64,000 nt of DNA, taken from Fennellomyces sp. T-0311. Taxonomy: Eukaryota > Mucoromycota > Mucoromycetes > Mucorales > Lichtheimiaceae. The stretch covers positions 1,525,152 to 1,589,151 of the forward strand of contig JALLLT010000003.1 of NCBI GenBank assembly GCA_025266875.1, read 5' to 3'. A program made the translations under genes and the position numbers. Positions 35,526-48,389 of this stretch are shown here, piece by piece (within the stretch, counting starts at the first letter, position 1; each line of letters opens with the position of its first letter). Below the pieces are notes generated by a model. That model did not search any database, was not told where the DNA came from, and saw nothing but the letters and a program-made list of their open reading frames with translations.

Positions 35526-38071
35526 CCCCTTCACATATTCGCTTTCATTTTCTTTCTTTTTATACATACAAAATGTCCATCTTTTATAAATTAAGTGATC
35601 CAGAAATCTGCAGATCCTCAATGGTAAAAGATAGGTCATCATTCTGTCATTAGCCATTTCGAGAGCATACACTGAAGAATTAGTGCCCAATGGTAAACCA
35701 ACGATTCGAGTTATTTTCTAAGTAGGTAAGGAGCAATCGAGGCCACGGTTCGGCGGAGCATCTGGAACGGTGCTATTATCGGAGCAACTTGTGGTTTATA
35801 ATCGCATTCGCAAGGGTATGAGCATCCCCGGTACGTACTTTCCCTTCTGTTTTTTTTCTCTACTTGTCTCAGGTAACCTGTAATGCATGTTAAGTAAGAG
35901 ATTATGGAAATCTAGGCATTGCTAGATTCCCTTTCATGATATCGCAATCCCATCCGTTTTCCTTCTCTCGATGACAACAGTGACACAGGTAGAGCGAACT
36001 CCGAACAATAATCCAGCAGCCCAATGATCTAGAAGGACCTCTCTACTAACTACAAACTCCATGGATGATAGATCAATACACTAATTTAGTATTAGAGCAA
36101 GGAAGCGTTGTAGTGCTAGTAATGTTGAAGAGTGAGGTAGATCAATGTTACAACCGATAGAAAGAGATTAAAAAGTTAGCTTGTTACTATCGGGCGCTCC
36201 TATTGAATCGATATTGATGACAGAACTAATATTTGTCACTATTGTGAACTGAAGGAAATAACGTTCATACAGCCCAGAACTTTCTCGAGCTGAATAAACC
36301 CATCGATCGTTTGGCTATCTTGGAAAATTCATTGCATAGCATCGAGTTTGTTCTGGCTTACGCAGACATACCGGGTACTGCTGGGTATTCACATTCTCTA
36401 CATTGCGACTTAACAGACAATTCTCTACCTACTATTTAGTATTTCTCATTCATAAAAGATCATGTCCTTCCCGAATATGAGTCTACGAGTATAACGTCTG
36501 CTATCAAATAAAAAATCATAGGTTTACCCAACATCCCCGTTAAGGAACATGAATTTGAAGTAACACATCTTTACTCAAAAAAAAAAGTATACCATCCAAG
36601 ACAACACACACTAACGTATCGCTTTAACTGACCGAAGAATTTCTTGAATGAATGGATATGAACGCAGTCAATTCCTTGTTGGAGTAGACTTTACATCATG
36701 CAACCTACACATTTTTCACCCTGCTATTGGAGACCAGGAACGCTGCAGGTTAATCGGTTTGTGTATCTTGATAGTTCGATGGACTATATTTCTTTTTGTA
36801 CGTAACTAGTATATGTATGCTTCAATACAAAGCGCATAACATATTAACATTTCCTTACTGGTTTGCAGTGGCAGGCACTATAACTTTTACAAGTTCCCCA
36901 TAGCGAGAGAAGTCAAGGTATTAAAATTGAATTTCTAGACGGGAATCATAACTATTTGTAATACTCCTATTTCAATATAAGCATTATATAATTACTGATC
37001 AGTACTCACTTTTCAGCAACAGCGAGCATGAAAGAGGCACACAGTAACTCTGTTGGAGGTCTATGTACCCACCATTTGCTAGTATCTACGTATTCAAACT
37101 GCTATTCCTATGCGTACGTATGCACAGGGTTCAAATGCACTTCTTACTAGCACCCTGATAATTCAGCTATATAAACCTGTTGGTTTTCGCACGATATCGT
37201 TTATCATATTGTCAAGGAATCCTTCTTTTTAATATCCGCTTTGGTTTTCTCACTTTGACTGTCGCCACCGTTCTGGTCAGATCTTCCATATCTGTTAATA
37301 TCGTGCCTTGAGGCATTCGAAGGCGGCGAAAATTGCAAATCTCGGGCAGTTTGTTGCCAGATGAAAGGACGCTATGCACGCAAAACCATGAATCACTATA
37401 TAATAGTTTTTTTAAAAAAAAATATAACAAGGTAGTTAATTACGCCATATAATACATGTATCTATTCTTTGACATACTACGCCAAGCGGTATTTCCGTAA
37501 GATTTCTTTGTTATATATGTAACCATTATCACATATACCAATCGGCCAATTTAGCCCTTGCAACTGATACAAAGCTAAAGGTAGTGAATATGTAAACTAT
37601 GCACAAAAGTGCACAAAGGCGACGAAATTACGTAGAGAAAGTGCATGAGTAGATCGAAGAGCAGAAAAAGCAAGTGATTAATTTAGTATCATACACGTAA
37701 AAAACAGATTATTTTCTCTGCTGCATTTACCTCGCAAGCTACGTCATGGTTTATATAATCTTTTTCATTCCAATTGTATGTCATTCAAGAAAGCACGCGG
37801 TTGTCAATAGACAGGGTTTCAAACTGTTGTCATAAAAAACGAGGATCACCTTGGTGACACAAAGCTGTGGCGGCATGACGACGGAGGGCGAAAAACTTTT
37901 TTCGATGGCTTGGGAGAATAATATCAAGAGACAAATGAGCCTGGACAGTTTTTTTCCTCCCCTTCTTTTTTCATTTCGACAGGACATTGGCCCTTCAACC
38001 TGCGTATTCTGCACCCTAACTCTGACAGAATCTATCGATAGCCGCTCCATTGAAACGATAAAGTAACAATC
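35526..38071. other. Intergenic with two unexplained exon-like segments
   Basis: This is the longest gap inside the gene-dense core (2.5 kb). On the plus strand, 35731-35830 reads as an open segment (FGGASGTVLLSEQLVVYN then RIRKGMSI) ending at a perfect GTACGT donor. At 36278-36374 another open segment (NKPIDRLAILENSLHSIEFV) follows an AG and ends at a GGGTAC donor-like site. I could not join them into one frame, and neither matches a family I know. The remainder is AT-rich, with the RPSA promoter at the right end. Confidence 0.35.
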
Positions 38072-39046
38072 ATGTCTCGTGTTCCTACCAGTAAGTGTTC
38101 TCCGCGTTCATTTCAAGGTCAGTTTTATAACATTGTCCATCAGTTTTGAACGCCACTGAGCAGGATTTCCAATCTTTGCTCGCTGCTCAATGCCACATTG
38201 GCACCAAGAATGTCACCGAACGTATGAAGCCTTACATTTACAAGGCCCGTGCTGATGGTAATTGGGAACACACGGACGCGTATTTTACATGGCTAAGAGG
38301 GATATAAAATAGGCATCAACATTATCAACATTGGCAAGACCTGGGAAAAGCTCATCTTTGCTGCCCGTATCATTGCTGCGATCGAGAATCCTCAGGATAT
38401 CTGCGTTATTTCAGCGCGTCCTTACGGTCACCGTGCTGCTTTGAAGTTTGCAAAGTACATTGGTGCTGAAGCCATTGTCGGACGTTTCACGCCTGGTACC
38501 TTTACCAACTACATCACGCGTTCGTTCCGTGAGCCGCGTTTGATCATTTGCACGGATCCTCGCACTGATCATCAAGCCATTCGCGAGGCGTCGTATGTCA
38601 ACATCCCGGTGATTGCGTTTGCCGACTCGGACTCGCCCTTGCAATACGTTGATATTGCCATTCCCACCAACAACAAGGCCAAGCATGCCATTGGTTTGGT
38701 GTACTGGCTGTTGGCTCGCGCCGTGTTGCGTCTCCGTGGCACTTTGGACTATGAAACGCCCTGGGATGTCATGGTGGATATGTTCTTTTACCGCGATCCC
38801 GAGGAAGCCGAGAAGGAAGCTGCTGCTCAACAGGAAGGCAAGGACGAACCTGCCGAATGGGCCGATAACGCAATTCCCGATTGGGGTGTCGAGGGCGCGG
38901 CTGCGGAAGGTGTGGCGGGTATTGCACCTGCTGCCACCGGTGAATGGTCTGCTCAAGCTTCCACGGACTGGGCCGAAGATGTTGGTAACTGGGCTGATGC
39001 CCCTGCTCAGAACCAGAACGCTGGTGGCTCTTCGTGGGAGAACTAA
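38072..39046 (+). CDS. RPS0: 40S ribosomal protein uS2 (RPSA / Rps0)
   Basis: Three exons (38072-38090, 38144-38257, 38313-39046) encode about 288 residues. The first coding exon is only 19 bases, as is common in fungal ribosomal protein genes. The uS2 fold is clear: [75 protein letters not shown], and the Ala/Trp/Glu-rich tail with repeated W-A-(E/D) motifs found in laminin-receptor-type members. It sits on the 40S subunit near the mRNA exit and is needed for 18S rRNA maturation and 40S export. Codon use is GC-richer than its flanks, as expected for a highly expressed gene. Confidence 0.97.
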
Positions 39047-39092
39047 GTTTTCATGAAAGAAGAAAAAAAAGCAATTGTTGTTTTCTTTCCAC

Positions 39093-39102
39093 AATAAATA
39101 AA
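39093..39102 (+). terminator. Poly(A) signal (AATAAATAAA) of RPS0
   Basis: Two overlapping AATAAA hexamers lie about 47 bases after the RPS0 stop codon, in an A/T-rich 3' flank. Confidence 0.55.
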
Positions 39103-39636
39103 GAGCAAGCGAGGCTTTCTTTTGTTCCAAGTCGGATTCACGTGTGAGTGACAGGGTCCAAATCTCTCGGGGAGCGTAATAAAAATGCCTCGTAAAGGAA
39201 ACAAATGCCAGTGTGCGTCGAAAAGGGCAAGTGGCGATGTCACGATCTCGCGCTTTGCCTATTCCATCAGCTTGGGTGTGTTTCTCCCCTGTCTACAATC
39301 CGCTAAGCCCCGCAGCGCCTGCAACGTGATATTCGAGACCCTTCATATCAAAAAACACCAGGCACCAGAGTCAACGGGATGAGGTATAAATGAGGTGGTG
39401 CTAATGACTTGCTATTCTCAACTGATGGAACTTCCTGTGCATCCACCCAGCAAGACCCTTGTGTCACGTTCGGCTTGTAGTCGATATCGCTGTGGCGTCG
39501 CATCACAATGTTACACAGACGTTTATAAAGTCCTTTTTGCTCAAACTTGGCCTTGGCTCTAATTCCTTTTTTTTTCTTTTTTTTATCTTTATATTTCGTG
39601 CAGGCTTCCTTCTTGTCAGTCGAAGCATTACATATA

Positions 39637-42600
39637 ATGGCATCCAGCACCCTTCACAACGGCACGCATACCCCTCCGACAACCTCTCGAAGTTTAGAAT
39701 CCCTCTTCGACTCGCTAATCAATGAGCTCACCTTTGACTCGGAGGCATCATTTTATGTAACGGCGGGTTTAAGGGGTGGGTAAAAGAAAGCTTACTGACA
39801 AGTATGCATTTCAGGACTCTCAACCGAATGGGCATTACAGCAATGGAGTGAATGCACCCCATCAAGAATCACCGCTGCGTATACAACGAACATACGAAAA
39901 GGAGGACAGCGACGATACTTTATCGCCCCCCGCGTCGCCGTCGCTTTTTCCACGTGTTCCAGATACCCTTGTATCACGGCAATCACCAACACCGCAGATT
40001 GGCGCGTTGCCGCCCTCTCCCCCGAGTCCAGACGACGACGACGACACTGATGATGATGACAACGACGACGACGATGAAATTGTACAGCCCACTGTTGCGC
40101 AGCGGGTCACGCAAGTCGCAGTCGATAACGCCGTTATATTCACCACGCGCACAACTTCTCTGGATCGCTCCAATTCGCGGATACAATTTGCCGACGTCAA
40201 TCGATCGACAGGTAGTTACAAAAAGTCCACCATCAAGCGCTATAATGCACGTCTCGTCACACCGCAGCAGCCTGTCACCAGCACAGCCATCATGTCTGAG
40301 CTGGCCGAGAGCTTTGTCAACAGGGTCGTGCAGTTGAATTCCACCCGGCGCATTTTCTCGACAGAGGAGTACCCCCTTAGTTTCACAGGAGAAGAGGCAG
40401 TGGTAAGCCAGTGACACCAATTTAGACATATATATATATAAAGCAACAGCAGAAGAAAGGGAAAGGAAAGATTGAATGATTGTATTAGCGAATAGTACGC
40501 GACTTGTCACTGCCGGACCTGCCTCCCGTCCTGTACCGCAAAGTGGCACGGGCACTCATGCATTCGGCTCCACCGCTCATCAGCCCCATCCAGTACTCTG
40601 AAAAGTCGCTGCGCAAAAACAGGCTGTACGACTCGCCGCGTGAGATTTACACCGTCGTCGAAGCAACACTTGACGAGGGATTTGCCGTCAGCGTCTACAC
40701 GCCTGCTTCCCTGTGCTACTCGCCGTTCTGTGAGCCAGGCCAGGGCGGCTGTTACTCGCCCTGCTGCCCAAATCGAGTAGCATCCAAGCCCACCTCGCCA
40801 TCTAGCAAGGTATATATATAAAGGCCGAGTTAAAAATAGGAAAGGCCATGTGCTGAAGCTTGTTTGTTAGTCTTCGAACGTGCATCGAAACATATCGCTG
40901 GCGTCTTCATCCATCGCCTCGTCCCATGATACCGTAAGTCGGAAGGCTCGGGATGTCCTTGGTTGGGTTTTAATCGCAATTATATAGACGCTATCACGGG
41001 CTTGGCAAGCGACGGTACCACGGGAGATTATAAAGAACACGCCCGAACGGGAAATCAAACGGCAGGAAGCCATCCATGAGCTCATCTACACCGAAGAAGA
41101 TTACCTTCGCGATCTCAACCTGCTCGACGACGTACGTTTTGCACCCATTTAACTTTTCTTATAATTTGCGTGGGCCACTAACGGCCCCAGTAGTTGTTTG
41201 CAAAGTCGCTGCGAACGGCGCAATGTATCGACGAAGAGCGTCGCGAATACTTTTGCGACAGCGTATTCAACAACTACCTTGAGCTTGTGTCGATCCATCG
41301 AGACCTGTGCCGAGACCTTCGTGACTACCAAAGCGCATGTCAGATCAGATCAACGGGAGGCTTCGTGGACCAGGTTGGCAACATCTTTCTGCGCCACCTG
41401 CACCGATTCCACGGCGCATACACGGTATACGGACCCCACGTCCCATTGGCCGAGTACCTGATCAAGAAGGAAGCGGCCAGCAACATCTTGCTTCAAAACT
41501 TTCTGCGGGAGAAAGAGAAGCAGGCCGAGTGTCGAAAATTGGCATTCCGACATTTCCTCACAGCACCGGTGACACGTCTGCAGCGCTACAACCTGCTTTT
41601 GGACGCCGTCTACAAGAAAACCGAAGACGACCATCCAGACAGGGACGATCTGGCCAGGTGTATGGAGGAACTGTCGGCCATTGGCAGACGCATGGACGAA
41701 CTGACTGCCGGGAAGCGCAACACCGTGCGTCTGTATCAGATCAACGATGCACTCAAATTCAAACCCGGAGAACCGGTGGTTGATCTGCGACTCGGTGAAA
41801 AAGGTCGCCAATTACTGTTTGAAGGCCCGCTGACACGACGACCCTATATGGGTGTCGAGACCATTGAGCACCAAATATTCCTGTTCGATCATGTCCTGCT
41901 GATCACAAAGCCCAAAGGGAACAACTATTATGTCTGGAGACGGCCCATTCCGCTCGAACTGCTCCATGTGCGCGACGGAACTGAGGGCTTTGCTTTGCGA
42001 CCAGGGAACAATGGCACCACGTACACCAACACGTTCAATTCAACGCAACAAAGCATGAGTCCTGGTGATCCACCGCGACTCAACAACACTCCACCGCCCT
42101 CGTCTTCTCCCACGGTAATAATCCAGCACCTGGGCCGACTGGGCGGTGAATTCCTGTTCCATGCCCAAAATGTCCAACAGCGAATGGAATGGAAGCAAAA
42201 GATTATTGAAGCCAAGACCTCATTGGAAGAAGCTCATCCGGAGCGCAAAGTGTTTGAGATCCGATCGCTGAGTGACACAACCTTTGCATTGACCAGTGGG
42301 CCTGCTAACCATGGAAAGATTACCTGCAGTACCGCTTTTGGTAAAGTGTGGATGTAACCGAAACGAAGGACCGTCGTTTTTTAATTAACTTTAATTGTTT
42401 AGTGGGAGCGCGCGGCATTCAGATGGTGGCCATAGGAACCGAAATGGGCGTATGGATGGGCATTGAGGGTGACACCAATAACCTGTCAAAAGTGCTGTCG
42501 ATCGATGACGTGACCCAGATTGGTATTTTGGAACAGTACCATATCTTTTTGGTGCTAGCCGACAAGACTCTGACCGCTTACCCACTGGACGCGCTGGACC

Positions 42601-43505
42601 CAACCGCACCATCCAAGCCAAAGGTCCGAGCCACCTATAAGATTGCCAGCAACATTTCGTACTTCAACACCGGCGTGATCAACAATCGCACCTTGGTGAT
42701 TGCCATGAAAAAGAAAAGCATGGATAGCGTCTTCCATGCGTACGAACCGGTGTGCGGCGATTTGCGTGATCCTCAGAATGCCAAGTTTTTGGTGGTCAAG
42801 ACTGGACTCTTTAGCAAAGCACCGTCTTGGTTCAAACGCTACAAGCAATTCTACATCGGTGCCGACTCGTCTTCCATTCTGTTCTTGAAGGCTCGTCTGG
42901 CCGTGGTGTGTGTCCGAGGCTTCGAAATCTTGGACTTGGAAAGGCTCAATATGAACCACAACTTGCCCGAATTGCAGGATCCCGAGTTTGCGTTTGTGGC
43001 TCAACGACCGGATGTGGTACCGTTGGGCATGTTCCGTTGCAGAGATAACTATCTATTGTGCTATAATCACTTTGCCTTTATGGTTAACATCCGTGGCCGC
43101 CTCATTCGGGGCGCATATGCTCGGTAAGTTCACCGTTGATGCATCGTGTTGTGCGTGGCTGACTATTTTTTCCCTTTTAGTATCGATTGGGAAGGTACTC
43201 CTCAGGCAGTCGCATTCTCATACCCGTATGTCGTTGCATTCGATTCTCAATTCATTGAAGTTCGGCACGTTGAAACGGTGAGTTGCAGCACATATTTGGC
43301 GAGCGAAAACATGCTAAATGTATCCTGTTTCTAGGGCGAACTCGTGCAAATCTTGGCAGGTGAAAACATGCAATGCCTTCAATACAAGCAAAACACCATC
43401 ACTCCACCGATCATTCACGGCTCCATGACCCATCCCTTCAAACCTGGTTTCCAATACGTGTTCCATCTCGCTGGTGTATTTGAACCACCCATGATCTGGC
43501 AGTAG
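39637..43505 (+). CDS. Rom2-like Rho1 guanine nucleotide exchange factor, paralogue A
   Basis: Nine exons (39637-39756, 39815-40402, 40489-40809, 40871-40933, 40988-41131, 41194-42340, 42403-43123, 43181-43277, 43335-43505) give about 1,123 residues. Domains in order: a disordered acidic N-terminus with a Asp run near residue 135, a diverged DEP region (YPLSFTGEEAV then LYRKVARALMHS), a DH domain from about residue 386 (RQEAIHELIYTEEDYLRDL, FLTAPVTRLQRYNLLLDAVY), a PH domain near 620-745, and a CNH domain from about 790 to the end (DVTQIGILEQYHIFLVLADK). This is the Rom1/Rom2 architecture. These act at the plasma membrane downstream of wall sensors to load Rho1 with GTP for glucan synthase and Pkc1 signalling. 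It ends 173 bases from the convergent PPS1 gene. Six intron positions match paralogue B. Confidence 0.92.
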
Positions 43506-43678
43506 ATCCCCTTCCCCTTTCATTTCATCATACACGCGCAACCACATAACACACTTTTGCATATTATATATGCTTTAAAAAAAAGCGAAAACATATCCTA
43601 ATAGGCATCATTTTGTATTCAACTTATTAAAACAAAAAACCAGACCGATTGTAAACAAGGTGGTATCATTCTTTTTTA

Positions 43679-46212
43679 TCAAGATTCGCGATAAGACATG
43701 TTTAGCAGGTGAATCTCTTTGCTAAGTATGGGCCAAGTGATTGTCGCTTTCCCTAACAGATGCTGCTCCAGCTGTAACATTTCATACATGAACTTCAAGT
43801 TGGGCTGGATGATTACGTTGAGCCGTCGCGCACGCACGTAGAGGTATGCCTGGACCAAGGTGAATTTAAGATGATGCATCACGTAGCATATGGTGATGGC
43901 TGCGCTCCGACTGACACCCACACGACAATGAATCAAGCAATGACTGTTTTGTGCATAGGCCTCGTCTAATTTTTCAATGAAAAAAAGTGAACAAAAGAAC
44001 AATGCACACACGCTCAAGCAACCTACCAACAAACCGCATGGTTTCTTCCAACCGACTTCGGATCGAATCAATGCCATCGTCATACAGATTGTCGAGAAAC
44101 AGGAGGTTGAACTGCGACCGATCGAGATTGGCGTCTTCGCCGACGCTAACAACATGTGTGATACCCAGAGCCTTGAGCATTTCCGGGTTGGTGGCGTGAT
44201 TGAGGTTACCAAGATACAGAAAGGGCAAGATGCGGGATGGGAACGAGCCCTCGAAACGAGGCGAGTAAAACCATGGGAAAACCATCTTCTCTGTTGCATC
44301 AGGTTCAGGTGCTAGTAACTGGGCCGGGATCGTTTCATCAATGTCGTCCAGCGGTTGATAATCCCCGGCACGCACGGGCCGTCCCGGTACCGGCGGAGTA
44401 AAGCATACATTATCTTGCTGATCCTTGGGCTGTACTTGATTAGATATGTTGTTGATGTAAATATCGTCGTGGAGTAATCGATTGTCTTTCACATGCATTT
44501 CATCATCTTCATCGTCATCGTCTTCATCGTCTTCATCGTCCTCAATCTCATCCATGTCATTGCATCCAACATGCAAATCCTTCACATTCTGCCGAGTATC
44601 CGGCGGCAATCGCACATCATCTTCATCCATTAGATCCCTTTCCCGCTTTCGCTTGTGATGATCCGATGGTTGTTGTCCAAGATGGTGTTCGATCCGTCGC
44701 AGTGTCGGAACATCTACGGCGTACACGAAAAAGCTTCGTTTGCGCTGTAGAATCAAATAAGCTTCTGGTAATCGGACCTTTTCCTTGTACATGATCCACG
44801 ATAACACCATCAGACTGGTTTCCGTATATCCGTCCGAGCAGTGAATCAGGATATTGCGTCCTCGGTTGGCCTGGTCATCTACGAAGGCCAGCAGGTGGAT
44901 TAATCGGTCATAGAATTTGTCAAATGCTTGCAGTTCCATTGGCACCCCCGTGGAATGTACATCCAAATGGATGATTTCTGGAGGTAACCCGTCGGTCGGA
45001 AGTTCGTTGAGCGTTTCTCGTGCCAATGTCAGTGTCGAAGGCAAAGGCATATCTGCCAAATCATGTGCTTCGATACAGATGGAAAACTGATGCGGGTTAT
45101 CGTCACTCTCACTCTCGTCGTCGTCAATGTCGGATTGACGTATGGATGCCGGTGCATCTTGTGTGTTGCCAACCTTTTTTTTTTTTGGTTCCACAGTGAT
45201 ATGAGTAAAAATAAGTGTTGGGTTATCGCTTCAAACAGAAAAGTGTTACCCAAACATTCGGCGTTATCTCTGTTGCTCCACTCATTACGCGCATTTCTTC
45301 TCGCTCCCGTTCCCAGAAACTGACTGTATTGATACACACGCCATTCGAGTCGTAACTGACGAGCTCGGGATACCTTTCCTCGATGGTTGTAAATGGATCT
45401 ACATGCGTTCTGATGAGTCGACCCAGAATACCCTTATCCAATCTTTCGTTACCTGTGATGACCAAAACCCGATAAGACAAATCATTTGCATCTTTGACCG
45501 CACTACTGCCCGCAGTCTTTCTAATCTGCTCCAGATGCTCCAACCGTTCCCGTCTCAACCGTGCCTGTGCCTCCGCGACCTTCTGAGCGACTTGGTGTGC
45601 GCCATACCCATAAACCACCACATCACTGATGGACCCATATCTCGAGACTTGAATCTTGAAATTGCGCAGATTGATGGTATGATCTGTCTCGCTTGTATTG
45701 ATGAAAGCCACTCCATCCTCTTGTTGCGTCAACAGTTCGGAAGGTAGAACGGCTTGCGATAGCCGAGCACTGTAAGGACAGGACTCGTCTGCGTGGACCA
45801 AGGTCAACCCTCGATGCTGAGGCACAATACTGCGTCGTACGCCGAAAAACAAGTTTTGCTGGTATGAACGACCGTTGACCCCATGCAGCCAAGGGAACAA
45901 GATATCGTTTGGAAGGGGTGTCGAAACATACAACTGTTGAATCGTATAAAACTCGTCCGCAGAGATACCATAAATGACGGGATCCGTTTGTAAAACTCGG
46001 GTTAACGCACTGGCAGGAATATCAAACGTCTGTTGGTCATCCGTTTTCGTAGTGGAATGTACATTGACTGAAGGTGCAATGGCCTTGTCGGTTTCGTCGT
46101 CTTCGACCGTCGGAGTAACCACCTTGTCCGTAGGTGGTGCAAGAGGCATCACCCGTGTGCTCGGTTGAAGGTCTGTTTCGTCGGGTCGATCGATAACAGG
46201 GTCAATGTCCAT
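43679..46212 (-). CDS. PPS1: Pps1-like dual-specificity protein phosphatase
   Basis: Three exons on the complement (43679..43965, 44027..45173, 45250..46212) give about 798 residues; yeast Pps1 has 807. An N-terminal domain carries FPWLHGVNGRSYQQNLFFG. It is followed by a first phosphatase-like domain with IHCSDGYTETS (Cys433), where the signature Arg six residues after the Cys is Glu, so that domain is probably inactive. An acidic linker (near 540-570) leads to the C-terminal domain with HCRVGVSRS (Cys717, Arg723), a complete CX5R signature. Pps1 dephosphorylates Ser/Thr/Tyr residues and has been linked to cell-cycle and MAPK regulation. The PolyA-like run before exon 2 (AAAAAAG acceptor) is unusual, but joining there keeps the family motif NVWVGNTQD. 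Confidence 0.9.
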
Positions 46213-47756
46213 ACAGAAATATAGGGAGGAGAGAAGTTGGAAAAAAAAAAAGATAATCGTTTTTTGGGTTTTTCGGTACCAATGGAATTTTCCAACACCG
46301 TCGACCCGTATCGCCCACCTTGAACCGTTTGCCCTGGGTTCCTTTTCCTTGTACCACAGAACCAGGCACGGGTTTCTTTTAATGCGTGCGGGTTGTTATT
46401 CGGACGAACTGACCACAAGCCAATGCCAAAAAAAAAAAAAAACTCAGTTGACGATAACAAGTGTCAACTAGCCTCACTGATCTCTGGGTTATGATGTTGC
46501 TCGTCGAACGATTACTTGAAAATCTCAAATGTGTTCTTTACGCAACATTTTTTCATTGTGTAAAAAAAACTTCATTGCGATTTAAAAAAAACACCAACAA
46601 GCCAAGACAGGCTTTCAATTTTGGTTTTTTTGTCTCACAACGTGCCTCCCAATAACATCTGATAAAGCCATCCAAGGTTTTCTGAATATCATAATGGTCG
46701 GTATATGGCTATGGCGTTTAGGCCCCTAGCCAAGTATCTGACAACATTTACTATGCTTACAACATATTGTTGCCACACACTCATCCCTATGGTAGCTGTT
46801 TCCATAGCGCACTAGCAAATTCTACCGGAACAATGGTCACCTTAGCAACGACATGCTTATAGCAAGCATGGCAACTGCCGGGCATTGTGCAACAACATGA
46901 CAACGCGCCTTGTAATCGGTCCAATCGTCATTGAATACCGGTGGGTAGTCTAGCGCTGTCTGCTGATCGCGCTACGCGGCAACAGGTAGTACAATTGTGC
47001 TATCATATACGAATCCTTGCCAATTCGTTTTGAAGGATGTGTATTTACCACATTGTTTTGCATCTTCATGCATTTGAGTTTAAAGTCTGGGGTTTTCCCA
47101 ACTGGACCCGTTCAGAAACAGCACCTGTTCTCACTTCTCTCAATTCCACCATTTTTACCAAAAGGAAGAAGCGATCATAAATATACCTATAGGGGCAACC
47201 CTCAAGGTCTTCCAAAAGTAATTGCTATTTATATGCTTTTCACCCCAAAACGTCTGCGGTCAGAAAAACTCTATTGGTCACAAGATTTGGGTGTTGTAAT
47301 TTGGCCAGAGTTTCTTCAAGTGCAACTCGATGATACGCAGCTTCTATATGCCTTTTGATTAAATGTCCCTATTGAGCAGGCGTTGCCGAGCTAAAACAAA
47401 AAAAAAGTTAATCAGCTTCCTGATAGGAAAGGACACGCATTAGCATCCATTACTAAATCAAGGCTGGCAATTAATATGTAGGACACACGATAATTTAAAA
47501 AGAATGGTGCGCCACAGCCAGTAATATAATAATGGAGACGTGAATTTGGAACGACAAGCTCTATCAGGCTAGCCCGTATGTAGCAGACAACAACTTGGTT
47601 GTACCACGTCTTAATGAAAGCTCATTAAACGAAAAGGCGCACTCTCCTTTATATGCAAATTGGGATTCCACAGAAATCCTTTCGGGCATATATTTCTTTG
47701 CGCTGCGAAAACACAGGTTCAACGAATTTTTTCTTATTTTTTTTCTTTTCACCGCA
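46213..47756. other. Intergenic, nothing recognised
   Basis: This gap separates PPS1 from the divergent SR-25-like gene and must hold both promoters. Several A or T homopolymers of 9-13 bases occur (for example near 46242 and 46430). A 113-codon frame at 47017-47358 has no motif or splice context and I do not support it as a gene. Confidence 0.45.
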
Positions 47757-48210
47757 ATGAAGGAGAAACGATCGAAAAAGAAGAAACATGAGAAGCATTC
47801 GAAGCATGTCAAAGGTGTCAAGAAGGACAAGCAAGATGACACGCTTGACAAGTTGCGGCAGCTTGCGCGCGAACACAATAAGAAGGAACAAGTCAACCAG
47901 GCCAGAAAGCCAAGCGAGGAGACACGCCGACGACAAGCAGCCATGGTCCCACAGAGCAAGGAGTCGTACGACAAGCAACGGTCAATCATTCGTCGAGAAT
48001 ATGATAGACAGACAGGGAGAACACGGTGATGCCCTATATATATATATATATCTACAACAAAAAGCGCACTAACCCCTCTTCCTATTTAGCTTGATCAAAG
48101 GATCGGGCGAGATCCTGGAGACTGTAGTAAGCCGTGATCAGCATCGACAAATCAACCAGCGAGCCACTGTTTATGATGGAATATCGTTTCAAGCTCACCT
48201 TCAAAAGTAA
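47757..48210 (+). CDS. ARL6IP4 / SR-25-like nuclear protein
   Basis: Two exons (47757-48025, 48090-48210) give about 129 residues. The N-terminus is extremely Lys-rich (MKEKRSKKKKHEKHSKHVKG), suiting nuclear or nucleolar targeting. The conserved C-terminus spans the splice junction: EYDRQTGRTRLIKGSGEILE, then SRDQHRQINQRAT and FQAHLQ. It matches my memory of the ARL6IP4 (SRp25) C-terminal domain, with its TGRTRLIxGxGEIxE core. Animal members are nuclear speckle and splicing-associated proteins. The protein is short but most fungal members are too. The intron contains a (TA)n run. The start codon is the first ATG after an in-frame upstream stretch of non-conserved sequence. Confidence 0.8.
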
Positions 48211-48389
48211 ACGAGAAAAAAAATGGGATCCGTGCTCCAAAAAAAAAATTGGGGGGGAGAGCGAGTGTTAGACGAAAGGGTTTCCTCCTTGCTTCACGCG
48301 GCTCATATCTTTTTTTTTCCTGTGCTCTTTCTCTTCCTCTTCTTTCTTTCTCTTTCGCGGTTCATGTCGACAACTGCATAAATCTAGTA

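Noticed and set aside
38411..39130. A 239-codon open frame antisense to the RPS0 gene
   Set aside because: It is the mirror of a GC-rich, highly biased coding exon and has no family motif. The sense strand is clearly ribosomal protein uS2.
47017..47358. A 113-codon plus-strand frame between PPS1 and the SR-25-like gene
   Set aside because: No recognisable domain, no splice partners and no conserved-looking segment; chance occurrence is more likely.
48038..48052. The TA-dinucleotide run and the GT run near 50922-50936
   Set aside because: Both lie inside short introns and look like ordinary microsatellites without further structure.
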